From contig RFFQ01000189.1 of NCBI GenBank assembly GCA_003697105.1, forward strand, positions 1 to 5,981: DNA of 5,981 nucleotides. Direction: 5' to 3'. The translations under genes and the position numbers were made by a program. Origin of the DNA: Gemmatimonadota bacterium. Lineage in GTDB: Bacteria; 4572-55; J002. The notes below the pieces were generated by a model. It worked only from the letters and a program-made list of their open reading frames with translations, did not search any database and was not told the DNA's origin. The first letter of the stretch is position 1. Each line of letters opens with the position of its first letter. This document shows positions 1 through 5,981 of this stretch, piece by piece.

Positions 1-61
1 GCTTCAAAGAAGCAAGTCAAACGTAGAAAAAGAAAACAAATCACCATCGCACTTACGTTTT

Positions 62-193
62 TCACCTAACTGTCAAATAAATTCGGAAATAGTTTTGTCC
101 GTCAATCAGCCCCAAATCCTCATAGTGTCGCTTTTCCCTTGGATAAATCCGCTTCCGGGCTGGATTCCATCGACCCTGAAAACCTCTTGACAT
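62..193 (-). CDS. Tentative small ORF, 43 aa, unknown function, divergent from tdh
   Basis: On the minus strand an ATG (complement of 191-193) opens 43 sense codons ending in TGA (complement of 62-64). The predicted peptide begins MSRGFQGRWNPARKR and ends GQNYFRIYLTVR. It is strongly basic, rich in Arg and Tyr, and has no membrane segment. It reads more like a protein than the Ser/Pro-rich complementary frame, which is also open here. Against it, there is no Shine-Dalgarno sequence before the ATG, several Arg codons are AGA/AGG, and the start codon overlaps the -35 box of the tdh promoter. A perfect TATAAT lies on the minus strand (complement of 211-216), without a good -35. I do not recognise the family. 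It could be a real small protein, a remnant of a longer gene, or chance. Confidence 0.3.
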   Translation of the reverse strand: MSRGFQGRWNPARKRIYPREKRHYEDLGLIDGQNYFRIYLTVR

Positions 194-215
194 TATCAAT
201 AAAATAGTTAATTAT
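187..215 (+). promoter_or_regulatory. Predicted sigma-70 promoter for tdh
   Basis: A perfect -35 hexamer TTGACA (187-192) is followed, after 17 bases, by AATTAT (210-215). This matches TATAAT at four of six positions, including the important second A and last T. The surrounding sequence is AT-rich. Transcription would start near 222, leaving a leader of about 43 bases before the tdh ATG at 265. TATAAG at 213-218 is an alternative -10 but sits too far away (20 bases). This is prediction from sequence only. Confidence 0.5.
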
Positions 216-255
216 AAGCCTTGTGAAATCAATAAGTTACAGGACTTTTTTATAT

Positions 256-260
256 GAGGT
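256..260 (+). promoter_or_regulatory. Ribosome-binding site that sets the tdh start
   Basis: GAGGT lies 4 bases before the ATG at 265. It supports that ATG over the in-frame GTG at 223. The GTG has no such site, lies at the predicted transcription start, and would add 14 residues ahead of the Rossmann fold. Confidence 0.6.
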
Positions 261-264
261 TATT

Positions 265-1203
265 ATGAACAACATTTTAATCACCGGTGGTAACGGTCAA
301 ATTGGCAGTGAATTATATACCGTGTTGTCGGAGCGTTATGGGATTGGCAATATCGTCTCATTGGATATTCAACCTCCGCGGATGTTCGGTTCCCGACGGG
401 AAGTCGAGCATTACGAAATTGTGGATGTTACGGACTATAAAGCTTTAAGGAATACTATTAAAAAATACCAAATTGATACCGTTTTCCATCTGGCGAGTTT
501 GTTATCTGCAACAGGGGAACTCAAACCCGACCTTGCTTGGAATGTCAACATGAATGGGCTTAAAAATGTGTTGGATTTAGCCCGAGACTATCAATTGCAG
601 GTCTTTTGGCCCAGTTCGATTGCCGCTTTTGGACCTCATTCCCCCCAAATCAACACCCCTCAATTTACTGTCCTCGACCCCAATACCATGTACGGTGTAA
701 CCAAAGTCGCGGGTGAGTTACTCTGTAATTATTATTTTGAGAAATATAACGTGGATGTGCGTAGCTTGCGCTATCCGGGACTGATCAGCTACAAAACACC
801 CCCCGGTGGCGGTACCACAGATTATGCGGTCGAGATTTTTTACGAAGCCATTAAGCATAAAAAATATAACTGTTTTGTGTCCGCGGAAACGCGCTTGCCG
901 ATGATGTATATGCCAGACGCCATCAAAGCGACTCTGGACATCATGCATGCCCCTGCGGAACAGATTAAAATTCGTACAAGCTATAATCTGGCGGCGATCA
1001 GCTTTTCTGCTGAAGAACTGGCTAACGAAATCAAAAAGCATATCCCAGAATTTGAATGCACTTATGAACCGGATTTTCATCAAGCCATCGCCGATTCCTG
1101 GCCCAAAAGTATTGACGATTCCCGGGCACGGGAAGATTGGGGATGGTCGCACGAGTACGATCTCGCCGCCATGACCGCCGATATGCTGGAAAAATTAGCC
1201 TAA
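265..1203 (+). CDS. tdh: L-threonine 3-dehydrogenase, short-chain (SDR/epimerase-like) type
   Basis: Predicted cytoplasmic enzyme of 312 aa that oxidises L-threonine to 2-amino-3-ketobutyrate with NAD+. The N-terminus carries the Rossmann dinucleotide motif TGGNGQIG (residues 7-14), with Asp34 ending the second strand as expected for NAD preference. The SDR catalytic residues are visible: Ser117/Ser118 in WPSSIAAFG, and Tyr143 and Lys147 in MYGVTK. Two stretches distinguish this TDH branch from sugar epimerases: RYPGLIS followed by PPGGGTTDYA (about residues 170-190), and LPMMYMPDA (211-219). The length fits the family (about 310-320 aa). The start at 265 is chosen because the fold begins immediately and GAGGT precedes it; a GTG at 223 would only add a non-conserved tail. 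The next gene, kbl, encodes the partner that consumes its unstable product, which supports the assignment strongly. It is unrelated to the zinc-dependent Tdh of E. coli. No defects seen. Confidence 0.95.
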   Translation: MNNILITGGNGQIGSELYTVLSERYGIGNIVSLDIQPPRMFGSRREVEHYEIVDVTDYKALRNTIKKYQIDTVFHLASLLSATGELKPDLAWNVNMNGLKNVLDLARDYQLQVFWPSSIAAFGPHSPQINTPQFTVLDPNTMYGVTKVAGELLCNYYFEKYNVDVRSLRYPGLISYKTPPGGGTTDYAVEIFYEAIKHKKYNCFVSAETRLPMMYMPDAIKATLDIMHAPAEQIKIRTSYNLAAISFSAEELANEIKKHIPEFECTYEPDFHQAIADSWPKSIDDSRAREDWGWSHEYDLAAMTADMLEKLA

Positions 1204-1217
1204 TTTGGAAACAAGTG

Positions 1218-1235
1218 TCGCCCAAATAAGGGCGA
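1218..1235 (+). terminator. Small hairpin after tdh, possible weak terminator
   Basis: TCGCCC (1218-1223) and GGGCGA (1230-1235) are perfect inverted repeats around an AAATAA loop, 15 bases after the tdh stop codon. There is no run of T after the stem (AAATTGCGG follows), so it is a poor intrinsic terminator. It may instead attenuate, protect the mRNA 3' end, or have no role. Confidence 0.3.
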
Positions 1236-1383
1236 AAATTGCGGTTTCCCGAGATGCTGGCGGGTGGACTTAAAGCCTTAGAGGCGTTTATTAAGGTGGA
1301 TAAAAAATACAATATTTAGGGAAGTCCAAGAAGAAATCCTTGAAATATGCGGGATGTAATGCTGTTTAGAGCAAAATTAACCA

Positions 1384-1412
1384 TTGAATTTTAGAGATTT
1401 TAGTTGTATTCT
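1384..1412 (+). promoter_or_regulatory. Possible weak promoter for kbl
   Basis: TTGAAT (1384-1389) and TATTCT (1407-1412) are spaced by 17 bases, and each matches the sigma-70 consensus at four of six positions in an AT-rich region. A start near 1419 would place the strong hairpin (1415-1444) at the very 5' end of the kbl mRNA. Matches this weak occur often by chance. TTGCCG (1482) with TTCAAT (1506) is an even weaker alternative. Confidence 0.25.
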
Positions 1413-1414
1413 GC

Positions 1415-1444
1415 AAGGGAACAATCCGCAGGGGTTGTTCCCTT
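1415..1444. repeat. Perfect inverted repeat forming a long hairpin, possibly a dispersed palindromic element
   Basis: AAGGGAACAA (1415-1424) and TTGTTCCCTT (1435-1444) are exact reverse complements. The inner TCC and GGG (1425-1427 with 1432-1434, one T-G wobble) extend the stem to 13 pairs around a GCAG tetraloop (1428-1431). No T-run follows, so it is not a standard intrinsic terminator. Its build (GGG-rich arm, short GC loop, CCC-rich arm, intergenic) resembles the REP/MITE-like palindromes dispersed in many environmental bacterial genomes. That resemblance is inference; the stem itself is directly visible. It could also act as an mRNA structure upstream of kbl. Confidence 0.75.
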
Positions 1445-1542
1445 CAGCCGTTTAAAGGCAATGGATACTCCCACAATAGATTTGCCGCGTTATACATCTC
1501 TTCGATTCAATAGTTATCAAACATTTACTAATTATCCGTTTT

Positions 1543-1550
1543 TAGGAGGT
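1543..1550 (+). promoter_or_regulatory. Strong ribosome-binding site of kbl
   Basis: TAGGAGGT is a near-perfect Shine-Dalgarno sequence. The AGGAGG core ends 8 bases before the ATG at 1558, which fixes the kbl start. Confidence 0.85.
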
Positions 1551-1557
1551 TTAAACC

Positions 1558-2751
1558 ATGTATTCGGATCAACTCAAAGCCCGTTTTCAAGCCACCTTAG
1601 ATGATATTAAAGCCGCTGGTTTGTATAAGGCGGAACGGGTGATTCTCTCCAAACAAGGGGCTGACATTACAGTCAAACCCGATGATGCCGTGATTAACTT
1701 CTGTGCCAACAACTACTTAGGGCTAGCAAGCCATCCTAAAATGATCGAAACGGCGCAGGAAGGGATCGCCAAATATGGTTACGGGTTAGCCTCAGTGCGC
1801 TTTATTTGTGGTACGCAAGATATCCACAAACAATTAGAAGCCAAAATCGCTGAATTTTTGGGTACGGAAGATACCATTCTATATAGTTCCTGTTTTGATG
1901 CCAATGGGGGCCTGTTTGAGATTCTTTTAGATGCCGAGAGTGCGATTATCAGTGACCAGCTCAATCATGCCAGTATCATTGATGGCGTGCGCTTGTGCCG
2001 GGCGCGGCGTTACATCTATGCCAATAATGATATGAACGCGTTAGAAGAACGGCTAAAAGAGACCCAAGATGCCAACATCCGGTTGATTGCCACCGATGGG
2101 GTGTTCAGCATGGATGGCACCATTGCCAAACTGGATCATATCTGTGATTTAGCTGATAAATACGATGCGTTGGTGATGGTGGATGATTGTCACGCGACCG
2201 GCTTTTTTGGACCGACCGGACGGGGTTCGGTTGAGTATTGTGACGTGATGGGACGGGTTGACATCATCACCGGTACGCTGGGTAAAGCACTGGGGGGTGC
2301 CTCCGGCGGATTCACCACTGGACGGAAGGAAATTATCGAATTACTACGGCAACGATCTCGACCCTATTTGTTTTCAAATAGTTTGGTGCCGATGATTGCG
2401 TACACCAGCTTAAAAGTGTTGGAAATGATTTCCCAAACTACGGAACTGCGCGATACCCTAGAACACAACACCCGCTACTTCCGGCAAAAAATGACCGAAA
2501 ACGGATTTGACATCAAACCCGGCGTACATCCCATTGTTCCCATTATGCTCGGTGATGCGCGTCTTGCCCATGAGATGGCAGATGATCTGCTGAACGAAGG
2601 TATTTATGTGATCGGATTCAGCTTTCCGGTAGTGCCCAAAGGGGAAGCCCGCATCCGGGTCCAGATTTCTGCAGCCCATACCCAACACCATCTGGATAAA
2701 GCAATTGCGGCATTTGCTAAAATTGGGAAAAAGCACGGCGTGATTCAATAA
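1558..2751 (+). CDS. kbl: Glycine C-acetyltransferase (2-amino-3-ketobutyrate CoA ligase)
   Basis: PLP-dependent enzyme of 397 aa, essentially the length of E. coli Kbl (398). It cleaves 2-amino-3-ketobutyrate with CoA to glycine and acetyl-CoA, the second step of threonine degradation, in the cytoplasm. It belongs to the alpha-oxoamine synthase group of fold-type I aminotransferases. Visible landmarks are [14 protein letters not shown] (from residue 47), the [14 protein letters not shown] stretch (81-94), [11 protein letters not shown] with His137 placed to stack on the PLP ring, VDDCHATG with Asp209 and His212, and TLGKALGG, where Lys243 is the Schiff-base lysine. The C-terminal domain is complete. 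The start is fixed by AGGAGG 8 bases upstream. Paralogues such as 8-amino-7-oxononanoate synthase and serine palmitoyltransferase share the fold, but the sequence features, the length and the preceding threonine dehydrogenase point clearly to Kbl. No terminator is evident after it, so it may be co-transcribed with the next two ORFs. Confidence 0.96.
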   Translation: MYSDQLKARFQATLDDIKAAGLYKAERVILSKQGADITVKPDDAVINFCANNYLGLASHPKMIETAQEGIAKYGYGLASVRFICGTQDIHKQLEAKIAEFLGTEDTILYSSCFDANGGLFEILLDAESAIISDQLNHASIIDGVRLCRARRYIYANNDMNALEERLKETQDANIRLIATDGVFSMDGTIAKLDHICDLADKYDALVMVDDCHATGFFGPTGRGSVEYCDVMGRVDIITGTLGKALGGASGGFTTGRKEIIELLRQRSRPYLFSNSLVPMIAYTSLKVLEMISQTTELRDTLEHNTRYFRQKMTENGFDIKPGVHPIVPIMLGDARLAHEMADDLLNEGIYVIGFSFPVVPKGEARIRVQISAAHTQHHLDKAIAAFAKIGKKHGVIQ

Positions 2752-2779
2752 TTCGTTGAAATTTCTTGGGAAATTAACC

Positions 2780-2789
2780 GGAGGAGGGG
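2780..2789 (+). promoter_or_regulatory. Very strong ribosome-binding site before the 32-codon ORF
   Basis: GGAGGAGGGG contains overlapping GGAGG cores. The second core (2783-2787) ends 5 bases before the ATG at 2793 and 8 before the ATG at 2796. It is badly placed for the phosphohydrolase (ATG at 2896) and 15 bases from the GTG at 2803. It therefore argues that the short ORF is translated. Confidence 0.7.
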
Positions 2790-2792
2790 TCA

Positions 2793-2891
2793 ATGATGAA
2801 TAGTGAACGCGAAATTGAGACCGGTGGGCAAACCACCGCACCCCGCAAAGGTCTTGACCCCTGGCTACTTCATTTTGAACGTTGGACGTAA
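2793..2891 (+). CDS. Small ORF, 32 aa, unknown function, coupled to the phosphohydrolase gene
   Basis: Two consecutive ATGs (2793 and 2796) open a 32- or 31-codon frame ending in TAA at 2889-2891. The peptide is hydrophilic with a mixed-charge start (MMNSEREIETGG), a middle QTTAPRKG and an aromatic tail (DPWLLHFERWT). There is no signal peptide or membrane segment. It is preceded by the GGAGGAGGGG site, and its stop codon lies only 4 bases before the ATG of the phosphohydrolase, which has only a poor site of its own. This layout suggests either a genuine small protein or a translated leader that feeds ribosomes into the next gene. The spacing to the second ATG (8 bases) equals that of kbl, so 2796 may be the real start. 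I do not recognise a family. The overlapping extension of the phosphohydrolase frame (GTG at 2803) is the competing reading and looks less likely. Confidence 0.55.
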   Translation: MMNSEREIETGGQTTAPRKGLDPWLLHFERWT

Positions 2892-2895
2892 CATA

Positions 2896-4575
2896 ATGAA
2901 AATCCTTGTGATCGGGCTGGATGCCGGCACTTTTGATGTGATGCAACCGCTATTGGATGCGGGCAAACTTCCAAATTTGCAAAATCTGATCGAGAATGGC
3001 GTATCGGGCGAATTGCAATCAACCTATCCCCCCATTACCCCAGCGGCATGGACCACGTTTATGACCGGTAAATCCCCGGGCAAACATGGCATCTTCCATT
3101 TTGTGATGCGCAAGCCAAATTCATATGACTTGCGCTTTTGTACCGCCCGTGACATTCACGAACCAACCCTGATCGACCTGTTTGCTAGTCACGGCTGGTC
3201 GGTGGGGTCGGTCAATATGCCCATGACGTACCCCCCACGGGAAACCAACGGGTATATCGTTGCGGGGGTGCCGGTACCTCCCGGCGCACCGGATATTACC
3301 TATCCGGCTGACCTGAAAACTGAATTGGATCAACTGGCTGGTGGTTCATATCATGTAGAAATGGACTTCAGCCAGTTTGATTTTAGTCGGGGCATCAAAG
3401 AGACATGGCGTAAATATAGTAAAATCAAGCAGATGCTTTTTCAGATGGCGGAACTTCAACACCGTACTTTTTTACATCTGCTGGAAACACGCCCCACCGA
3501 CCTTTTTTTTGCCGTGTATTACCTGCCGGATCGCGTCCAGCACTTTTTTTGGAAGTTTCAAGATAAACAGCACCCCGGTTACAGCCCCGAAGGCGCAAAA
3601 CGTTTTGGCAATGTTATCGCCGAAGCCTATCAAAAAATGGATGCGTATATCGGTGAACTACTGACATATACGGACGAAAATACAACCATTTACGTGATGT
3701 CCGATCATGGTGCGACGGGCTATTATGCCGATCTCAATTTGATGTACTGGTTGGAGCAAGAAGGTTATCTGACAGTGAAACGTACCCCCAAAACCGAGCG
3801 GGTGAATGCGCCGACCATCCTACCGAGTTTGTTGGCAGAATGGGGCATCGGTAAAATCAATCGGTTTCTTCCGCAGTGGTTTTGGGAAAATCCCGTAATG
3901 TACCGGGAACAGGAGCACACCCGCTATATCCCGGAAATTGACTGGCAACACACCAAAGCCTATGCCACATTATTGGGTATCAGCGCCAATCTCAAAGGTC
4001 GCGAGCCGTTGGGTATTATAGAACCCGGCGCAGAATACGACCAATTAATGACAGAAATCGCCGCTAAATTACGCCAAATTACAGACCCCACTAATCCATA
4101 TCCGCTGGAAAACCATATCCTTCGGCGCGAAGAACACTGCCACGGCGATCACTGCCATGAATTCAGTGACCTGTTTTGTGTGTTGCGCAGTCCGGCAGGG
4201 TTTTATCTCCCCTGCGAACGGCTGGGCGCCGAGGAACTTTTTACCCCGGGGATGAACGCCGGTATGTCCGGCACGCACGATTTTAACGGGATATTCATCA
4301 TGCAGGGTAAAAATGTTCGTAAGTCTGTCAAATTAAAGGGGTTGCATATTGCCGATGTTGCCCCGACGATGCTGTATCTGGCAGGGTATCCCATATTGGA
4401 GGATATGGATGGTACCGTAATGACCGCCGGAATAGAAGAGGGCTACCAGATTGAACACCAAATCGATACCGTTACTGGGCATAAACAAACGCATCAGGAT
4501 TCAGAATACCCGTACACCCCGGAACAACAAAAAATGCTGGAGGATTCGTTGCGGCAACTTGGATATTTGGAGTAA
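2896..4575 (+). CDS. Alkaline phosphatase superfamily phosphohydrolase/phosphomutase-like protein (COG3379 type)
   Basis: Protein of 559 aa with no signal peptide or membrane segment, so probably cytoplasmic. It starts MKILVIGLDAGTFD, typical of the type I phosphodiesterase/nucleotide pyrophosphatase branch. Probable two-metal site residues are Asp9, the nucleophile Thr48 in PPITPAAW, Asp212 and His216 (LPDRVQH), Asp270-His271 (MSDHG) and His461 (GTHDFNG). FMTGKSPGKHGIF (55-67) is the conserved loop after the nucleophile. The C-terminal ending LRQLGYLE is common in the family. Members hydrolyse or transfer phosphate esters; the substrate cannot be read from the sequence. An unusual HCHGDHCH cluster lies at residues 414-421. 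The start at 2896 is preferred because the conserved strand begins there. An upstream GTG at 2803 would add 31 residues that overlap the small ORF and lack a well-placed ribosome-binding site. Translation is probably coupled to that ORF. Confidence 0.88.
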   Translation: MKILVIGLDAGTFDVMQPLLDAGKLPNLQNLIENGVSGELQSTYPPITPAAWTTFMTGKSPGKHGIFHFVMRKPNSYDLRFCTARDIHEPTLIDLFASHGWSVGSVNMPMTYPPRETNGYIVAGVPVPPGAPDITYPADLKTELDQLAGGSYHVEMDFSQFDFSRGIKETWRKYSKIKQMLFQMAELQHRTFLHLLETRPTDLFFAVYYLPDRVQHFFWKFQDKQHPGYSPEGAKRFGNVIAEAYQKMDAYIGELLTYTDENTTIYVMSDHGATGYYADLNLMYWLEQEGYLTVKRTPKTERVNAPTILPSLLAEWGIGKINRFLPQWFWENPVMYREQEHTRYIPEIDWQHTKAYATLLGISANLKGREPLGIIEPGAEYDQLMTEIAAKLRQITDPTNPYPLENHILRREEHCHGDHCHEFSDLFCVLRSPAGFYLPCERLGAEELFTPGMNAGMSGTHDFNGIFIMQGKNVRKSVKLKGLHIADVAPTMLYLAGYPILEDMDGTVMTAGIEEGYQIEHQIDTVTGHKQTHQDSEYPYTPEQQKMLEDSLRQLGYLE

Positions 4576-4592
4576 TTTGCCTTGCTGGGTGG

Positions 4593-4602
4593 AAACCGGT
4601 TT
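4593..4602. other. 10-bp perfect palindrome in the spacer before rimO
   Basis: AAACCGGTTT is its own reverse complement and lies 18 bases after the phosphohydrolase stop codon. It could be an operator-like site, but a single 10-bp palindrome is weak evidence. The rest of the 148-base spacer (4576-4723) shows no clear terminator or promoter. Confidence 0.2.
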
Positions 4603-4723
4603 GAACTCTTGAAGTCCTCGCGTTAGTTACTTGAAAATAAGGATGTGAAACCTTTTTGCGAGTTAATCCAGAACATATTTGCTCAATGTGGGCGATCCCC
4701 CCTAACAGAACAGGTTGATGCAC

Positions 4724-5981
4724 ATGAAATCACCAAAATTATCCATTGTCACGTTGGGTTGTCCCAAAAATGATGTGGATAGCGAAGTTTTACGCTCCCA
4801 ATTTAAATCCTTGAATTACGAGCTGATTCAGAATGTAGAACATGCCGACATCATCGTGGTCAACACCTGTGGATTTATTGAGGCGGCAAAAGAAGAATCG
4901 ATTGAAACCACATTGGAATTGGCACAACTCAAAAAAGACGGCAACTGCAAAGCCATCATCATGACCGGTTGTCTGGCACAGCGATATGAGTCCGATCTCC
5001 CCCAATTGATGCCGGAAGTCGATGTGGTGATCGGAAATCGCGACTTGACCGCCGTACCCAAAATCGCCGATAAATTACTGGGGATCGACCGGACGTATGC
5101 CATGACGGAATCCGTCACTATGGGGATTTCCCACCGGATTGCCGAAGCCCCTCATGCTGCGTATATCAAGGTATCGGAAGGGTGTAATCATAAATGTACG
5201 TACTGCATTATTCCGGCGATAAGAGGCAGATACCGCTCGTTTACTATCCCCCAAATCACCGCAGAAGTGAGCCAACTGGCAGAGTGCGGCGTTAAAGAAA
5301 TCTACCTGATTGCACAGGATTTAACGATGTACGGCAAAGATATTTACGGCTCCTACGAGTTGTTGAACTTGCTTCAGAATTTGGCGGGTATTGACGGTAT
5401 CCGTTGGATTCGCTTAATGTATAATTATCCAATGCATATCACCGATGATCTGCTTCATTTCATCACCGATCACAGCGAAAAATTCAATTATTTTGATATG
5501 CCGTTGCAGCATATCCATGACGATATGCTACGGGCGATGCAACGCCCGGTAAACTCCCGCACTGCCCGAAAAATTCTGTACCGCTTGCGAGAAAAAGCCC
5601 CCCATATGGCACTGCGCACAACCTTTATCACCGGTTTCCCCGGCGAAACGGATGACCATTTTGAATCACTTTGTGATTTTTTGGAAGAGATCAAATTTGA
5701 TCGGGTGGGTGTGTTTACTTTTTCGGAGGAAGAAGGGACGCCAGCGGCAACGTATCGCGATCAAATTCCGCATGAGATCGCTATCCAGCGGCGGAATACA
5801 TTGATGGAAATTCAACAAGCGATTTCCATGGAACACAATGAAGCGCTCATTGGGACGGAACTGGATATACTCGTCGATTCATGTGATCAGTTTGGAACGT
5901 TAGGGCGTTCGTACCGGGATGCCTATGAAATTGATGGGAATGTGGAAATTGAAGGGGTGGCAACTCCCGGTGAATTTATCC
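4724..5981 (+). CDS. rimO: Ribosomal protein S12 methylthiotransferase RimO, 3' end cut by the window
   Basis: Radical-SAM enzyme that adds a methylthio group to the conserved aspartate of ribosomal protein S12 (Asp88 in E. coli), using two [4Fe-4S] clusters and SAM. The visible 419 residues cover the N-terminal UPF0004 domain with cluster cysteines Cys13 (LGCPKND), Cys49 (NTCGF) and Cys83 (TGCLAQ). The radical-SAM core follows with CNHKCTYC (Cys154, Cys158, Cys161), and the start of the TRAM domain is at about residue 376. IPAIRGRYRS, LIAQDLTMYG, WIRLMYNYP and FSEEEGTPAA identify RimO rather than the tRNA enzyme MiaB, which has a GQNVNSYG-type motif. Roughly the last 15-30 residues and the stop codon lie beyond the edge. 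An in-frame TAA at 4703 limits the start to TTG 4715, ATG 4718 or ATG 4724. The last is chosen because AGGT (4712-4715) sits 8 bases before it. A modest ribosome-binding site suggests moderate expression. Confidence 0.96.
   Translation, partial: MKSPKLSIVTLGCPKNDVDSEVLRSQFKSLNYELIQNVEHADIIVVNTCGFIEAAKEESIETTLELAQLKKDGNCKAIIMTGCLAQRYESDLPQLMPEVDVVIGNRDLTAVPKIADKLLGIDRTYAMTESVTMGISHRIAEAPHAAYIKVSEGCNHKCTYCIIPAIRGRYRSFTIPQITAEVSQLAECGVKEIYLIAQDLTMYGKDIYGSYELLNLLQNLAGIDGIRWIRLMYNYPMHITDDLLHFITDHSEKFNYFDMPLQHIHDDMLRAMQRPVNSRTARKILYRLREKAPHMALRTTFITGFPGETDDHFESLCDFLEEIKFDRVGVFTFSEEEGTPAATYRDQIPHEIAIQRRNTLMEIQQAISMEHNEALIGTELDILVDSCDQFGTLGRSYRDAYEIDGNVEIEGVATPGEFI

Larger units (their letters stand above)
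1204..1557. other. 354-base spacer between tdh and kbl
   Basis: No convincing gene lies here. In order it holds a small GC-rich hairpin just after tdh (1218-1235), a short open stretch ending at 1319, an AT-rich section with two ATTTTAG heptamers (1388-1394 and 1397-1403), a possible weak promoter (1384-1412), a perfect palindromic element (1415-1444) and the kbl ribosome-binding site. The size is unusual for two genes of one pathway. It suggests that kbl may have its own transcription start or that a repeat has inserted. Confidence 0.7.

Noticed and set aside
1-13. GCTTC-AAA-GAAGC hairpin at the left edge
   Set aside because: The stem is only 5 bp and truncated by the window edge, so context is missing and chance is likely.
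2-190. Plus-strand frame open from the left edge to TGA at 188-190
   Set aside because: It has no start codon in the window and its translation is Ser/Pro-rich and not protein-like. It is the in-register complement of the minus-strand ORF at 62-193.
718-1312. Minus-strand ORFs opposite tdh
   Set aside because: They lie antisense to a well-supported gene and have no recognisable domains, so they are shadows of tdh codon structure. The same applies to the antisense frames over kbl, the phosphohydrolase and rimO.
1254-1319. 21-codon ORF (MLAGGLKALEAF...) after tdh
   Set aside because: It is protein-like but very short, has no ribosome-binding site, and has a stop close upstream in frame (1227-1229). 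It is at most a gene remnant.
1404-1604. 66-codon TTG-initiated frame running into kbl
   Set aside because: It overlaps the kbl start out of frame, spans the palindrome, has no ribosome-binding site, and its peptide is not recognisable.
4631-4679. Possible rimO promoter (TTGAAA at 4631, CATATT at 4674)
   Set aside because: The spacing between the candidate boxes is far from 17 bases and no other pairing gave an acceptable match.
4686-4718. 10-codon ATG-TGA frame whose stop overlaps the ATG at 4718 (TGATG)
   Set aside because: It resembles a leader peptide, but there is no ribosome-binding site and the better rimO start is ATG 4724. Short frames like this are common by chance.

Overview
This window is ordinary chromosomal DNA from a bacterium. 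All four substantial genes lie on the + strand. They are a complete two-enzyme threonine-degradation set (tdh, then kbl), a cytoplasmic alkaline-phosphatase-superfamily phosphohydrolase, and the 5' part of rimO, which is cut by the right edge. By eye the base composition is balanced, slightly AT-rich in the spacers. Shine-Dalgarno sites are GA-rich and there is a consensus-like sigma-70 -35 box, so the expression signals are standard bacterial ones. The threonine dehydrogenase is the short-chain (NAD-epimerase-like) type rather than the zinc type of E. coli. That type is scattered among Bacteroidota, archaea and various environmental phyla, so the window alone does not fix the phylum. I see no phage, insertion-sequence, CRISPR, tRNA or rRNA signal.

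Layout. Positions 1-264 are a leader region with a promoter (TTGACA box at 187) and a tentative 43-codon minus-strand ORF. Positions 265-1203 are tdh. A 354-base spacer (1204-1557) follows, holding a small hairpin, a possible weak promoter and a striking perfect 10-bp inverted repeat that extends to a 13-bp stem. Positions 1558-2751 are kbl. After a 41-base gap there is a 32-codon ORF (2793-2891) with a very strong ribosome-binding site. Four bases later the 559-residue phosphohydrolase starts (2896-4575). A 148-base spacer leads to rimO at 4724, which is open to the window end.

How the genes work together. Tdh oxidises L-threonine to 2-amino-3-ketobutyrate and Kbl cleaves that with CoA to glycine and acetyl-CoA, so the first half of the window is a catabolic and glycine-supplying module. 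The unannotated small ORF and the phosphohydrolase look translationally coupled and may be read on from kbl, since I see no convincing terminator between them. RimO methylthiolates ribosomal protein S12 and appears functionally unrelated.

The most interesting items are the short ORF at 2793-2891, the palindromic element between tdh and kbl, the His/Cys-rich insertion-like motif in the phosphohydrolase, and the small minus-strand ORF overlapping the tdh promoter. None of these is proof of a new system.
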